Assembly (NCBI GenBank): GCA_903813345.2 | Contig: CAIIXF020000011.1 | Coordinates: 29,568,166 to 29,632,165, forward strand | Direction: 5' to 3' | DNA length: 64,000 bases | DNA from: Owenia fusiformis | Lineage: Eukaryota; Annelida; Polychaeta; Sabellida; Oweniidae | Shown: positions 36,301-45,498 of the stretch, piece after piece | Position numbering within the stretch: the first letter of the stretch is position 1 | Layout of the letters: each line of letters begins with the position of its first letter | Made by a program: the position numbers and the translations under genes | The notes under the pieces: generated by a model | The model's input: only the letters and a program-made list of their open reading frames with translations | Database searches by the model: none | Told to the model about the DNA's origin: nothing

Positions 36301-39300
36301 CTCTGGGTATTCAAGAGGTTAAGGGGAAAACTATATACAATTAACCTGTCTAATCCAAACATCTCTGAGACCAGCCATAAGTGGTGTCAGATTAGCAGGT
36401 GTTCAAGTTTCAAGGTGTTTTGTAAATGAATCAATGGGAGAGTGTTCATATTGAGAGGTGTTTTGATATATACAGGATTTACTATGCATAGGAATTTGAT
36501 ATGAGAACCATGGTAATTAGTCAGCATAACTGCCTGAAAAGAAATATCATGATTACATTTCATGTGATACAAGCAACAGCATGTGAGAAATGCTGGCCAA
36601 TAGTCAGTTTTTTCCAAGCGGGGTTCAGTTCATATTTCATATTTCCACAATTATCTTCTGTATCTTTTTCTTCATAACATCGTGATCATCATCATAAATC
36701 CACAGAAAACAAAAAGCACATTGTTAACATGTGAATATATATCATTATGAAACACTATGAATAATTAATTTCTATTAGTAATTCATTCTATTCAAGGTAA
36801 ACGGAAGTTAGACTGCGACAGATTGCTAATGACACATAGATCTTGAAAGAATATGTGTAAACTACAGTGACATTAGCACATGGAAAACATGTGACATTAA
36901 CATAAGTGATGTTGACTACAACCATAATAGAAACACAATAGCTGCCACTTGTCACATCTAATAAGAATAAGTATGTGGAGAAAGGAAGTTTGAATGAAAA
37001 GCACATGGTGTACATGTGTTTTCCTGCGTTATTACAATTGTGTATAAATAATAGTATAAATATTACTTCTCAATGAAACTGAAGGGCATTCTGATATATG
37101 AAGTGACTCTAACTACACAGAAACAGAAAATTAATTAAAACCAATGGATGTATGAAAGTGTCATACGAGAGACATGGACAATTAAATGAACACAAATTTG
37201 AACCGAACAACAATTCAAAATGAGTAGGGGCGAGGAGGAATTTGAACTTGAATTTAATAACAATTTAACACAATTCCACAATTTTCACAAAAGTGCCATT
37301 TATAAGGCAATTAAGTCGCACAATCACACTGCTGTGTTGGAGGCCATTAAAACAGGTGAAGATGTCAATAAAAAAGATGAAGAATTCAACCAAGGTTTCA
37401 TTCATCTGATAACATTTGAGGCTGACCAAACCAATGAACATGACTTTGTGCCAATGGTTTACCAATTGGCTGATGCTGGGATAGATCTAAGCTTAAAAGA
37501 CTATAAAGGACAGACAGCACTGCGATTCTCAATTGAGAAGCTGCTATTGGAACTTATGATTGCATTGTTGCGATGTGGCGCAAGTCCTGTCGATGATAAC
37601 TATAAGGCAATAATTGAAGATTCAACTGGACCATTTCAAATTGAAATATTACATTGGTTCATGAAGTTTCATCCAGGACTTTGGGAATCTGTGAGTAGAA
37701 ATAATGGCACACTAGTCGCAAGCCTTATCCAATCATGGTGCAAGATTGAGACGTCACAAAACGATGAGACTTTGATCAATTTGGCAAAAAGAAAATCGAT
37801 AAAAGCCAGCAAATTTGACATTGTAACTATCAGTGCTAAAGTTGTGAAAACATTAGAAAAGAACGTTCACAGCAATTGTTTCATTCATGCTACATTAGCA
37901 GGGGATGTTGACAAAATGTATGCACTCTTAATGGACCAATCACTTGACTTAGATTCCATTACAAAGGACATATCATACCAATCACAATGGAATAAACCAG
38001 TCAAGCCACAGTCACTGTATGAAGCAGCTAGGGATCTAGGTCACAGTCAGGACGTGCTTGACATTTTACCAAAACCTGAACAGACAATAATGTGCGATGA
38101 TGAATACAACAAGAATGAACAACTTGTTCAGAGTGATGAACACAATAATGAATGCAACAATGAATATAACGACATTATTCCACGTAGACGTCTCAGTGAA
38201 GGAGAATCCTCAAATGCAGAATCTAGAATGTGTACCTTTCTGTAACAATTTCCCATAACGACATTTTGTGATATTAATAGATGACTTGCTATATAAATGA
38301 ACGAAATCGATGTCAATACAATACAATACAATTACATAATATAGAATGACAATGTAGTTAGAAAACTGACAAAAGTTACTTCATTCCTTGATTTATCAAA
38401 ATACTTCCAGATGGGTATTAGAATTAAGCAACTTAAAATATTAACATTGTGTCAATGGGAATTTAGCCTGATCTTAAAAATTCATTGAGATTTAAAAGCT
38501 ATGTAACAAATCTTATATTGTGGATGATTTTATGTACCAAGACTTTGTATCAATACTATGAATGAGGTTGGTAGCCTGAAATCAAAGGCTAGAAAACAAG
38601 ACATAAGTGCAAATCATCAAATCACCCACAATTCATTGAATCTTGTGCTTAATTCTTTTCACACATTGTTAAAGATTTTGTAAAGTATCACTAAAAGAAT
38701 GAAATTCAACGAGAAACTTTTAAGCAAGGGTTTTGCAAGGTTTGGCCTAATGACATTTTGACCTGCTTACACCCACCTTGTAATTTATGATGCTACTTAT
38801 ACATGATCTTATGAAATTGATGAGGGTAGTGTGTGAATTTGATTTAATAGATAATGCCTTAAGCCTAGTAATAGAACTAACTTTTATAGATGGTATTATG
38901 ACATTGTCAAGGAAGGAAGCCCTTCCATAAATTTATATGAAATCTGTTATGTAGTTTTTAAATAAAATATAAATTGAAAGATAGGGAGTCAAATCGACTT
39001 GGCTTTAGTGACAAAAATAAGTCCATACTGTCTATTCATTACTAAATGGCCATATTTTCTATTGCTTCAATGCATCACTTTGTATTAACTTTTTCTACAC
39101 AGGGGCGTAGCCAGGATCCAAATATATGGGAGGCAGATTTGAATTGATGAGGGAACTTTGAGTAATGAGAAAATAACACTTTCTTGAGACTTCATTTTTA
39201 CAGTTCTGAGTTCATATTTTTCTGTAAAAATGTGCCTGGCTACGCCCGTGCCACATGCAGGCCCATAGCCAGGATTTGCCAAGGGGGGTTCCCTTTTTAA

Positions 39301-42300
39301 AAAATTCCAGGGGGTTCACTTTTAACAATTTTGGCCAAAAATGGCCAAACTCACTTAAAAAGTGCTCAGAATGGATTGGTGAAGAACTGCATGATTTTGA
39401 AAGAATTTTTGGCGGGAAGGGGGAGGGCTTGCCCGAACCCATCCTGGCTACGGGCCTGACATGTCAAATAGTTAACAGGTACATTAACTTACTGCCAAAT
39501 CCTAAATAATTGTCCTAAGCCAGTTATTCCTAGAAATATGTTGACGCTAAATAAATTCCAGTTCTTAGGGATGATCACCATGGAATACCTGGACCATATC
39601 ATCCCTGAAACAAGAAAATAACAAGATCAATATTGCGATATACATACTTCCTCAAACACATTTAATTACATTAGGCGAGGCTAGTGCTGCAATTATTGCA
39701 GTTGACGTTCAGATTGGCCTTACATAACTTAATCTTTTATTCAATAGAAAGAGTGGAATGCTCATTGCCAGTTTAATATATTTGCTTCAAAATACTTCTT
39801 TGTCAACACTTTTTATTTACTAATGCTGGCCAACAAATTAAAAGCCCCTCTAAATAAATGCACGTATGAATTATGACTTTTGATTATTGCTTCATATAAA
39901 GGGGATTATTTTTAGAAAATCATACATACAGTACAGTAAAACCTGTGTACAGTGAACACCTATTGAGCCACAAAAATGTGTTCACTGTAGGTAGGTGTTC
40001 ATTACAGAGGGTAATTTAAACGGAAGTTAGTAGAGTTAGTCCGGAGGAAGGGTGTCCACTAGAGACAGGTGTTCACTAAGACAAGTTTCACTGTACATGA
40101 AATAATATGCATAAATGTGCACTTGATACCATTTAATTGGTTGTTCGTGTATCAGAGTCTACCTCAAACATGAGTAACCAATGCAATAATCATATAAGGC
40201 ATTAACATGCAAAATGTCACCACCTGGCATTTGTTACAGACACCAGTCAGCAGTGCCAAACACCAACCACTGAAACACCAACTGCCAAACACCAACCCCC
40301 AAGTGCTGAACACTGTCCACAAAAACTTGGCTTTGTATAAAAAGCTTCCTACCTCATACCCACCTACCCACGTACGTGGGACATGATACAGTCTTTGAAG
40401 GGTTCAATTTTAAAGATCTTAGTTTATTAAATCTTAGTTTATGATGAATTATAGATGCATTTGTAACAACCCTTGATAGCAAGTTGCTACTACATCCCAG
40501 CTGTGTTTGATTCCCACTCGGGGCATTGAAATTAACACACTTTCTTACAATTTCTTTATCTGGCTTGTTTGACCTATGCTCGCGGTCGTTATAGTTATTT
40601 ATTCCCCTGAGTCGCCCTCGGGTCATTACACTATAAAATGCATCCATATGCCTTTGCCTTTATTTATGGATCTGTCATAAAATAAAGCTGGAATTTTAGA
40701 AATGTTAATAATTTGAGCTATTTTGAGATTTAATAATCTTTAAAATTGAACCCTTCAATGACTGTATCATGTTCCACGTAGGTGGGTAGGTGGGTATGAG
40801 GTAGAAGGTTTTTTATACAAAGCCCAAAAACTTGGAGACTATAACTTTACAATATATCATCACTTGTGCTGGTGATATAAAAATTGTGAAACTGACACAT
40901 ACCTGTAGCTGCTAATGCAGTAGACTGTGTAACACTTAGTCTATCTGCGGGTCTAGCATAGTCAGCAATACCAGCTATAACAAGGCACTGAAGAAAGAAC
41001 AGACTGTCATCATTAATTTGTAATAAAAACATTAGGTTTTTGTGATATTTTCATTTATATGATCAAAATTCACAATTTGATTAATAGCTTTCTTCAATGA
41101 TCATGTTATATTACACTAAACACTGATGATTAATAGAATTGCTTTGTATCCGCATTGATTGACTGGTCCTCACAGGTTTCTACTGTGGTTTTCCATTATT
41201 TTTGCTGTATCATATTAGAGTGGTTTCACACAACTTATTGGTTATACCATATCCACAACCACATCTTGTTTTAATTGAACTCCTACGTGAAATCTGGTGA
41301 CTGCATTACAGATTTTAGATACTCTGAGAAAAAAAACATTGTGCAAAACCTTTCTATTATGCTTCCCAATTTAAAGGAAATTTGCCATGTCACTAATATT
41401 TGATTTACCACAATTGAAATCAATGAAGCAGAGACACGTTCACACATGATAATATCTTTTATCCGGCACAAAATTATCCGAAGGAGTTGATTTTGGGAGC
41501 AATTTTTGGTGCAGGGGAGATATTTGATCTGGATGAATATTAGCAAATTGCTGTATATATCCATATTTAAGGAATAAAGTCTGAGATTTTATGATTTATG
41601 GCCTAATATATGACCGAAAATTTTTATTCTGTTCATTGTCATATATTTGACATAAATTATAAGATCGAGGTCTTTGTTACGACTCTAATATGATAAACAA
41701 ACAAGAAACACAACTACTGTATATGCATTTATGAATTTGAGCTGTCATACATACTCTGATATAGACTAGTAAGTCAAATGTTCTCGCTATTGTGACGTCA
41801 CAGATCATATCAGAATTTGTATTGTAAATGTAATTGAAAGTAAAGTATTGTAATATTTTATCTATATAAACCAAGTACGGTGGATGAAATTAATAAACAT
41901 AAAAATGAAAAAAGTCACATCCCCTCACTAAGCAACAAACAAATTAAAAAACAAACAGTTGCATTTTTATGTTGTATATTTTAGCTTTGAAGTTCAAAAA
42001 GAGCATTAAACATAACTTAACTTCTGAAGATGTATAAAGAGAGCAGAAAATTACAGAGAATGAAAATCTTGGATGTATTCCTCTCATAAATACGTCAATT
42101 ACAATTTTATTAAATGTCTGAAAAGGATTTGAGATAAAATATAGAAGTAACTGAAATCGGTGATGCAAAAACTTCTATTTTCATAAGAATATGAAAAGAG
42201 AGATGTTTCCCTTTTCAGGATCAAAAATAATGGGTCCCATGAAAATCATGTTGTTAATCTTGTATAAGCACCCATCATAATAAAATGATAAAGGAGTGGT

Positions 42301-44357
42301 ATTGATACGGAGAATTTTTTGAACACACGTTTCTCTTAAACCAGTCATAAAAAAATCTAAAAATTTAACACATCCTCAATTTAATGGTCATTAATGGTCA
42401 TTGTTCTTGGTATCATGTTTCCAGAGTGAAATGAAACATCTTTCCGAACCTCATTGGAACAAAACGACATAAACACAACATGTTTAGGTCTCTCAATATT
42501 GTAATTGTACAAATGAATTTTTGGTTGATTTTAAAAAAGTATCTTGTTAATGAAATACTGTACGCCAGGTATTATTCGCGTGCGATTAACTATCGCGCTT
42601 TTCGCGATTGTGTTAAAATCGCGAAAAATTATCATCGCGAATTTGCCAATTAAATCCCCGAGAATTTGTTATTACCAGGGGCTCTGATGCATTTCGTTTT
42701 GTGTAAACGTTATTGGGCGATAATTGGATATCTACAATCTTCAGGACTTCAGTAATGTCCATTTTACGTTGGCTGATTCGGCCCAGTACCACCAGTAGGC
42801 CCAATAATGATATCGATGACATCATTGCAAATGAAGTGTAAATTGCAAAAGATAACATGAAGTCCAATTCCAAACGCGGGACATATAAGGTGTATAACGA
42901 TGCAGTAAGTGCAATTACTGTACATCTACTAGTAATTTAGCTTGAGAATTCCGTGAATAATGAATTTCAAACTTGTGAAATTCGCGAAATTTAATAGCCG
43001 AAAAAAAGTGTTTTCGCAAAATTCTCGAAATTAAAGCTCGCGAATAATACCGGGTGTACAGTAAAGGGTTTATCTTGATTTTTATCTATTTTGGGGGGAT
43101 TTTGTTTTAATTTTTTGAATACTTTTTTAAAATCAACCAAAAATTCCTTTATATAACTATAATATTGAGAGGTCTAAAAACATGTTGTATATGCTATTTC
43201 TTTCCAACAAGGTTCAGAATGATATTTTATTTCATTCTCAAGAATTGGTAGAAAGGAGCAAAAACAATTGCACTAAAAAAAACATGCCTCTATAGTCTTT
43301 AACAATTCAGAATCACTTACCCATTTCATGGTTGGAGCCCAAAAGAAGATTGTTTTAGGGCCTGCAAATATCAAAGGGTAAAACATTCATACCCTTCTAT
43401 TTAATATTTTGTCTAGCATATTTAATACCTTAAAGATCCATACTACAAGTTGAAAATTCATTTGAGTAGGCTAATTAAAACTTTTGACAATACAAACTAT
43501 CATGGAATTCTCATTCCTGCAGTAAAGATCATCAAATGTGAGATATATTTGAGCAGTTAATATTTAAAATTGTTTGCTGCACTCATATCTTGCTTCTGTA
43601 TTACATTGACCTGGTTGTGACATTAGAAGTCCGTAAAGGACTGTAAATAATCTTTTTTTCATTTTCGTTTTTGATAGCAATATTTGCGTGTAATATTTAA
43701 CTTATTTCAACCGTCAAATTCCTCCATTCAGTTCCTGGCATGCACCAGTCATAAGGGAAATCCCTGGCGAATTCCCCTTCCGACATTTTGAAAATTGCTG
43801 ACATATTTCCGATGTAAAAACTAAAATCTCTTCGATCGATCGTTCTGCCGATAAACCCATACAATTGGCGATCTAACAACATAAAAAGAAATTTAAAATA
43901 CTCTGGAATGTATCGAGGTAGGTCATCTAATAGTGCAATGCGTAGTTCATTCTCCGACATTGTAGAAAGACAGGCTTACCAATGATACGGGCGTACGACC
44001 ACAATAGGATACAATAATGTGGGCTATAGTCTGAATATTTTCATTCCAAATTTCAAAAAAATTTCAGACTGGAGGATATAGCCAAGGGTCGCGAGAACGA
44101 TTTGTGCTTGCAAAAATGTTGATTAGCAAGTGCAACACAACCGAATCGCTAATTTAGCATTGACCATATAATGAGGCCTCAGCACTATAAGTCCTGCAAT
44201 CGGATAAGTTCTGACTAGATCTAAACATGGAAAGTCCGAGTTTGAAAGTGACAAAAATGAAATGTAGCCCACCTGCTGGATGGTTCCACATCGGTGCAAA
44301 TCTCGCAGGAACAACCTTGTCAAGGCGGGTAATCAACCCTCTGTATATTGCTGACAT
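33302..44357 (-). CDS. MPC2: Mitochondrial pyruvate carrier 2 (five exons)
   Basis: Exons in transcript order: 44357-44273, 43361-43321, 40987-40903, 39604-39493 and 33353-33302. They total 375 nt, 124 residues plus TAA, with phases 1, 0, 1, 2 matching at all junctions. Hallmarks of MPC2 are present: MWNHPAGPKTIFFWAPTMKW, IAGIADYARPADRLS, SQSTALAATG-like block, MIWSRYSMVIIPKNW and LGQLFRIW. MPC2 pairs with MPC1 in the inner mitochondrial membrane and imports pyruvate into the matrix. Human MPC2 has 127 residues, so this is full length. The 6.1-kb last intron holds an antisense ankyrin gene and several transposons. Start ATG 44357 gives a short amphipathic N-terminus as in other MPC2 proteins. 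Confidence 0.95.
34533..35383 (-). mobile_element. Deleted hAT transposon with 8-bp target duplication
   Basis: Termini TAGGGATGGGACGG and, inward from the right, TAGGGGTGGGACGG. The flanks carry a perfect 8-bp direct repeat, ATTATAGA, diagnostic of hAT. Subterminal sequence is rich in CGGTTCGG/TCCGAAAA motifs on opposite strands. Only 851 bp remain, with a C-terminal transposase remnant on the minus strand, so it is a deletion derivative that needs transposase in trans. Confidence 0.9.
34789..34896 (-). pseudogene. hAT transposase C-terminal remnant
   Basis: About 35 codons on the minus strand ending in TAA at 34789 include FSTAGDIVTAQRAQLKP and DILVFLKKN, matching the conserved C-terminal dimerisation region of hAT/ZBED-type transposases. 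The catalytic RNase H-like core and BED finger are absent. It lies inside the TIR pair at 34533-35383 and is read toward the left terminus. Confidence 0.85.
35547..35913 (+). mobile_element. TTAA-flanked MITE, family T, copy 2
   Basis: Same termini as the 24073 element (AGGCAGAATCAGATCT at left; AGATCTGATTCTTCCT at right), on TTAA at both ends (35543-35546 and 35914-35917). 367 bp, with shared left interior (TTCCAATCTATTCC.., ACCTCAAATA). Confidence 0.85.
36027..36318. mobile_element. TTAA-flanked MITE, piggyBac-like termini
   Basis: CCTCTTGAATCCCAG at left and, inward from the right, CCTCTTGAATACCCAG; flanked by TTAA at 36023-36026 and 36319-36322. Interior has two GACGGAT..CGTC blocks. 292 bp. 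Open frames over it are not genes. Confidence 0.82.
36338..36483. mobile_element. Degenerate TA-type MITE
   Basis: Left CAATTAACCTGTCTAATCC and right ..GAGAGGTGTTTTGATATATA..AGGATTTACTA resemble the AACCTGTCTAA..AACACCT ends of the TA family. Right boundary uncertain. Confidence 0.45.
37220..38245 (+). CDS. Intronless ankyrin-repeat-like protein with C-terminal CaaX-type box
   Basis: A 341-codon frame (ATG context AAAATGA) on the strand opposite MPC2, wholly inside its last intron. Residues about 24-125 look like three ankyrin units: helices AIYKAIKSHNHTAVLEAIK, then GFIHLITFE and MVYQLADAGIDLSLKDYKG, then TALRFSIEKLLLELMIALL followed by RCGASPVDD. A further ankyrin-like stretch appears near 225-245 (CFIHATLAGDVDKMYALLM). 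The tail is acidic/Asn-rich, then RRRLSEGESS (a basophilic kinase-type site), and the last four residues are CTFL, a CaaX-type box with terminal Leu that fits geranylgeranylation. Membrane anchoring is inferred. Absence of introns suggests retroposition or a lineage-specific family. No orthologue recognised. Confidence 0.78.
   Translation: MSRGEEEFELEFNNNLTQFHNFHKSAIYKAIKSHNHTAVLEAIKTGEDVNKKDEEFNQGFIHLITFEADQTNEHDFVPMVYQLADAGIDLSLKDYKGQTALRFSIEKLLLELMIALLRCGASPVDDNYKAIIEDSTGPFQIEILHWFMKFHPGLWESVSRNNGTLVASLIQSWCKIETSQNDETLINLAKRKSIKASKFDIVTISAKVVKTLEKNVHSNCFIHATLAGDVDKMYALLMDQSLDLDSITKDISYQSQWNKPVKPQSLYEAARDLGHSQDVLDILPKPEQTIMCDDEYNKNEQLVQSDEHNNECNNEYNDIIPRRRLSEGESSNAESRMCTFL
38505..38845 (+). 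repeat. Dispersed repeat, family F, copy 2
   Basis: Corresponds block by block to 17040-17345, with extra bases between blocks. Starts about 260 nt after the ankyrin gene stop, so it may lie in that gene's 3' flank. Confidence 0.6.
39100..39250. mobile_element. MITE with CAGGGGCGTAGCCAGG terminus
   Basis: Left CAGGGGCGTAGCCAGG and right CCTGGCTACGCCCGTG; flanks CTACA and CCACA differ by one base. 151 bp. Related at its ends to family B, whose 39258-39458 copy lies 7 bp away. Confidence 0.75.
39258..39458 (+). mobile_element. MITE, family B, complete
   Basis: CAGGCCCATAGCCAGG at left, CCTGGCTACGGGCCTG at right, ACATG duplicated on both sides. 201 bp. Interior matches 5346-5553. It ends 35 bp from MPC2 exon 4, inside the intron. 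Confidence 0.88.
39493..39604 (-). CDS. MPC2: MPC2 exon 4
   Basis: Acceptor TTGTTTCAG precedes 39604, donor GGCA|GTAAGT follows 39493. 112 nt. Encodes MIWSRYSMVIIPKNWNLFS and the last transmembrane helix to LFRIW. Confidence 0.95.
39934..40093. mobile_element. TA-flanked MITE, pogo/Tigger-like termini, complete
   Basis: Left CAGTAAAACCTGTGTAC then GTGAACACC; right, inward, CAGTGAAACTTGTCTTAG then TGAACACC; TA at both flanks. 160 bp. It also has an internal GTGTTCACTGTA repeat. Confidence 0.75.
40197..40330 (-). repeat. Dispersed repeat, family D, copy 3 (reverse)
   Basis: AAGGCATTAACATGCAAAAT and GTCACCACC, then a CCAAACACCAAC-rich centre: the reverse complement of copies 1 and 2. It abuts or overlaps the inverted repeat starting at 40321. 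Confidence 0.55.
40321..40831. repeat. Long imperfect inverted repeat (arms about 100 bp)
   Basis: The left arm near 40321-40417 (landmarks CTTTGTATAAAA, CTACCTCATACCCACCTACC, GAAGGGTTCAATTTTAAAGA) returns as its reverse complement near 40735-40831. About 310 bp of unrelated sequence lies between. The arms are close to 90 percent identical by eye. Looks like a foldback or long-TIR element; no target duplication was identified. Confidence 0.7.
40903..40987 (-). CDS. MPC2: MPC2 exon 3
   Basis: Acceptor TTTCTTCAG precedes 40987; donor ACAG|GTATGT follows 40903. 85 nt. Encodes CLVIAGIADYARPADRLS through ALAAT, the central helix of MPC2. Confidence 0.95.
40988..43320. other. MPC2 intron 2
   Basis: Only the CpG-rich TA-flanked element at 42558-43061 is recognised. 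Several open frames on both strands have no supporting evidence. Confidence 0.65.
42558..43061. mobile_element. TA-flanked MITE rich in TTCGCG motifs
   Basis: Left CTGTACGCCAGGTATTATT then CGCG; right, inward, CTGTACACCCGGTATTATT then CGCG; TA on both sides. 504 bp. Subterminal regions are packed with TTCGCGA/TCGCGAA motifs in both orientations. No transposase; an 86-codon frame across the centre is not supported as a gene. Fits a Tc1/mariner-type nonautonomous element. Confidence 0.82.
43321..43361 (-). CDS. MPC2: MPC2 exon 2 (41 nt)
   Basis: Acceptor ATATTTGCAG precedes 43361; donor TGG|GTAAGT follows 43321. Encodes GPKTIFFWAPTMKW, the first MPC2 membrane segment motif. Confidence 0.95.
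43697..43960 (-). CDS. Hypothetical 87-codon ORF in MPC2 intron 1
   Basis: A minus-strand frame, ATG (context ACAATGT) to TAA, in the same orientation as MPC2 and between its exons 1 and 2. Composition is protein-like (aromatic, acidic and basic residues mixed; MSENELRIALLDDLPRY at the start), richer in structure than the neighbouring intronic frames. No domain is recognised. It could be an alternative first exon with an internal donor, a tiny intronless gene, or chance. Confidence 0.25.
   Translation of the reverse strand: MSENELRIALLDDLPRYIPEYFKFLFMLLDRQLYGFIGRTIDRRDFSFYIGNMSAIFKMSEGEFARDFPYDWCMPGTEWRNLTVEIS
44273..44357 (-). CDS. MPC2: MPC2 exon 1 with start codon
   Basis: ATG at 44357-44355, donor GCAG|GTGGGC follows 44273, phase 1. 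Encodes MSAIYRGLITRLDKVVP and then FAPMWNHPA, the start expected for MPC2. Confidence 0.93.
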
Positions 44358-45496
44358 GATTAAGAATGTACTGTGACACTAAATAGCCATTTATACGACT
44401 AAAATAAGGATAATATTGAAACTTTTAAAAATAAATAAAAACCGGAAGTTAGCAAAGACGAACCGACATGGAGCATAACTTATTGTATTTTCCAGCACAC
44501 ATTTATTATTCCTCATCAAATAGCACAATTTTCAGGTATATGAAACGTTTCTTTGGTTTGTAAAATCTAAAAATATATTTTTGATATAATCCTTTATGCA
44601 ATGGCCATACTCATATATGTTTATTCCTCCACGATCACTGGGATTTTGAAATTTGAGTGTTTTTTCATAATTTTTTTTCATGGAAATTTGAGATGATGAT
44701 AAACATGGCATGGTCAGTTTCTCTATGTACCTGATTGAGGTCCATGGTTTCTCAAAAGTGAAGCAAGATACGGGTGGTCCCTGGGAAATAATAAGAATCT
44801 ACTTTGTAGGGCGGCTGCACCTTCTTATTAGCCAGGGAGCATCTGTGTGGGCAAGATGTAGCTGAAGTTTACTCACTTCGAGAGCCATGTTAGATTTTGA
44901 AACTTATGGCTCTAAAACGGGGAAATGGACAGCTGAATAATTGTGACCTTTTAACACGAATTAAGTCGATCAGCTGCCTACTTTTGTTCTCTAACTATGT
45001 TATACATCATTATCATCCTTCTGTGCAAGTATTGGAGCGCTGAAGTACTTCCTTTTCGATCAAGACTTGTAATTGTTAGTCGAATGAATGTTTTTACTGC
45101 CAAATTCCTATATGGCGTTTTCTGCTCGGACATTTCCATGAATCTCCGGAGGTTGTCCGAACCTAATCATTCTCAAAATTCATTTCGTTCATTGCGTATC
45201 TCGCTCCTAGTAAACCGCCATATTGGAAATGGTTCGAAAAACATTCACTCGATGAATAATTTACAAGTCTTGATCGAAAAGGAAGTATATCAGCGCTCCA
45301 ATACTTGCACCGATTGATGATACTGATGTAAGACACAGTTAGAGACCAAAAGTAAGCCGCTGAAATCTTTATTCATATTTTAAAGGTCACTATTACTAAG
45401 CTGTCCAAGTGAGCCGTGGGAAAGCTACTGTATCAAAATCTACATAGCTTTCGCAGGAAGTAAGCTGAAGTATAATTTCCTATATTCCTTTTCCAG
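44358..45496. other. Head-to-head interval between MPC2 and the uridine-cytidine kinase gene
   Basis: The two genes diverge across 1.14 kb, so promoters for both should lie here. No TATA box is convincing. Contents: an imperfect hairpin near 44790-44850 (CCCTGGGAAATAATAAGAA facing TTCTTATTAGCCAGGG) and the foldback element at 45012-45321. Confidence 0.6.
45012..45321. mobile_element. Foldback element, about 310 bp
   Basis: The arm at 45023-45072 matches the reverse complement of 45261-45310 at 48 of 50 positions (landmarks GTGCAAGTATTGGAGCGC, CTTTTCGATCAAGACTTG). Inside, AATGAATGTTTTT..CCTATATGGCG and its imperfect reverse complement continue the fold, so nearly the whole element can form one hairpin. 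TATCATC at the outer edges is also inverted. The open frame across it is incidental. Confidence 0.82.
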
Positions 45497-45498
45497 AC

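Larger units (their letters stand above)
33354..39492. other. MPC2 last intron (6.1 kb), transposon-rich, hosts an antisense gene
   Basis: Listed inside: a deleted hAT (34533-35383), family T MITE (35547-35913), a piggyBac-like MITE (36027-36318), a degenerate TA element (36338-36483), the intronless ankyrin gene (37220-38245), a family F repeat (38505-38845), and two adjacent MITEs (39100-39250, 39258-39458). Confidence 0.8.
39605..40902. other. MPC2 intron 3 with repeats
   Basis: Contains the TA-flanked MITE 39934-40093, a family D repeat in reverse orientation (40197-40330) and the long inverted repeat 40321-40831. No coding feature. Confidence 0.7.

Noticed and set aside
40354-40647. 97-codon minus-strand frame in MPC2 intron 3
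   Set aside because: Falls inside the long inverted repeat; composition and position fit a mobile element, with no transposase motif.
44997-45317. 106-codon plus-strand frame upstream of the kinase gene
   Set aside because: It coincides with the foldback element and has no protein-like features.
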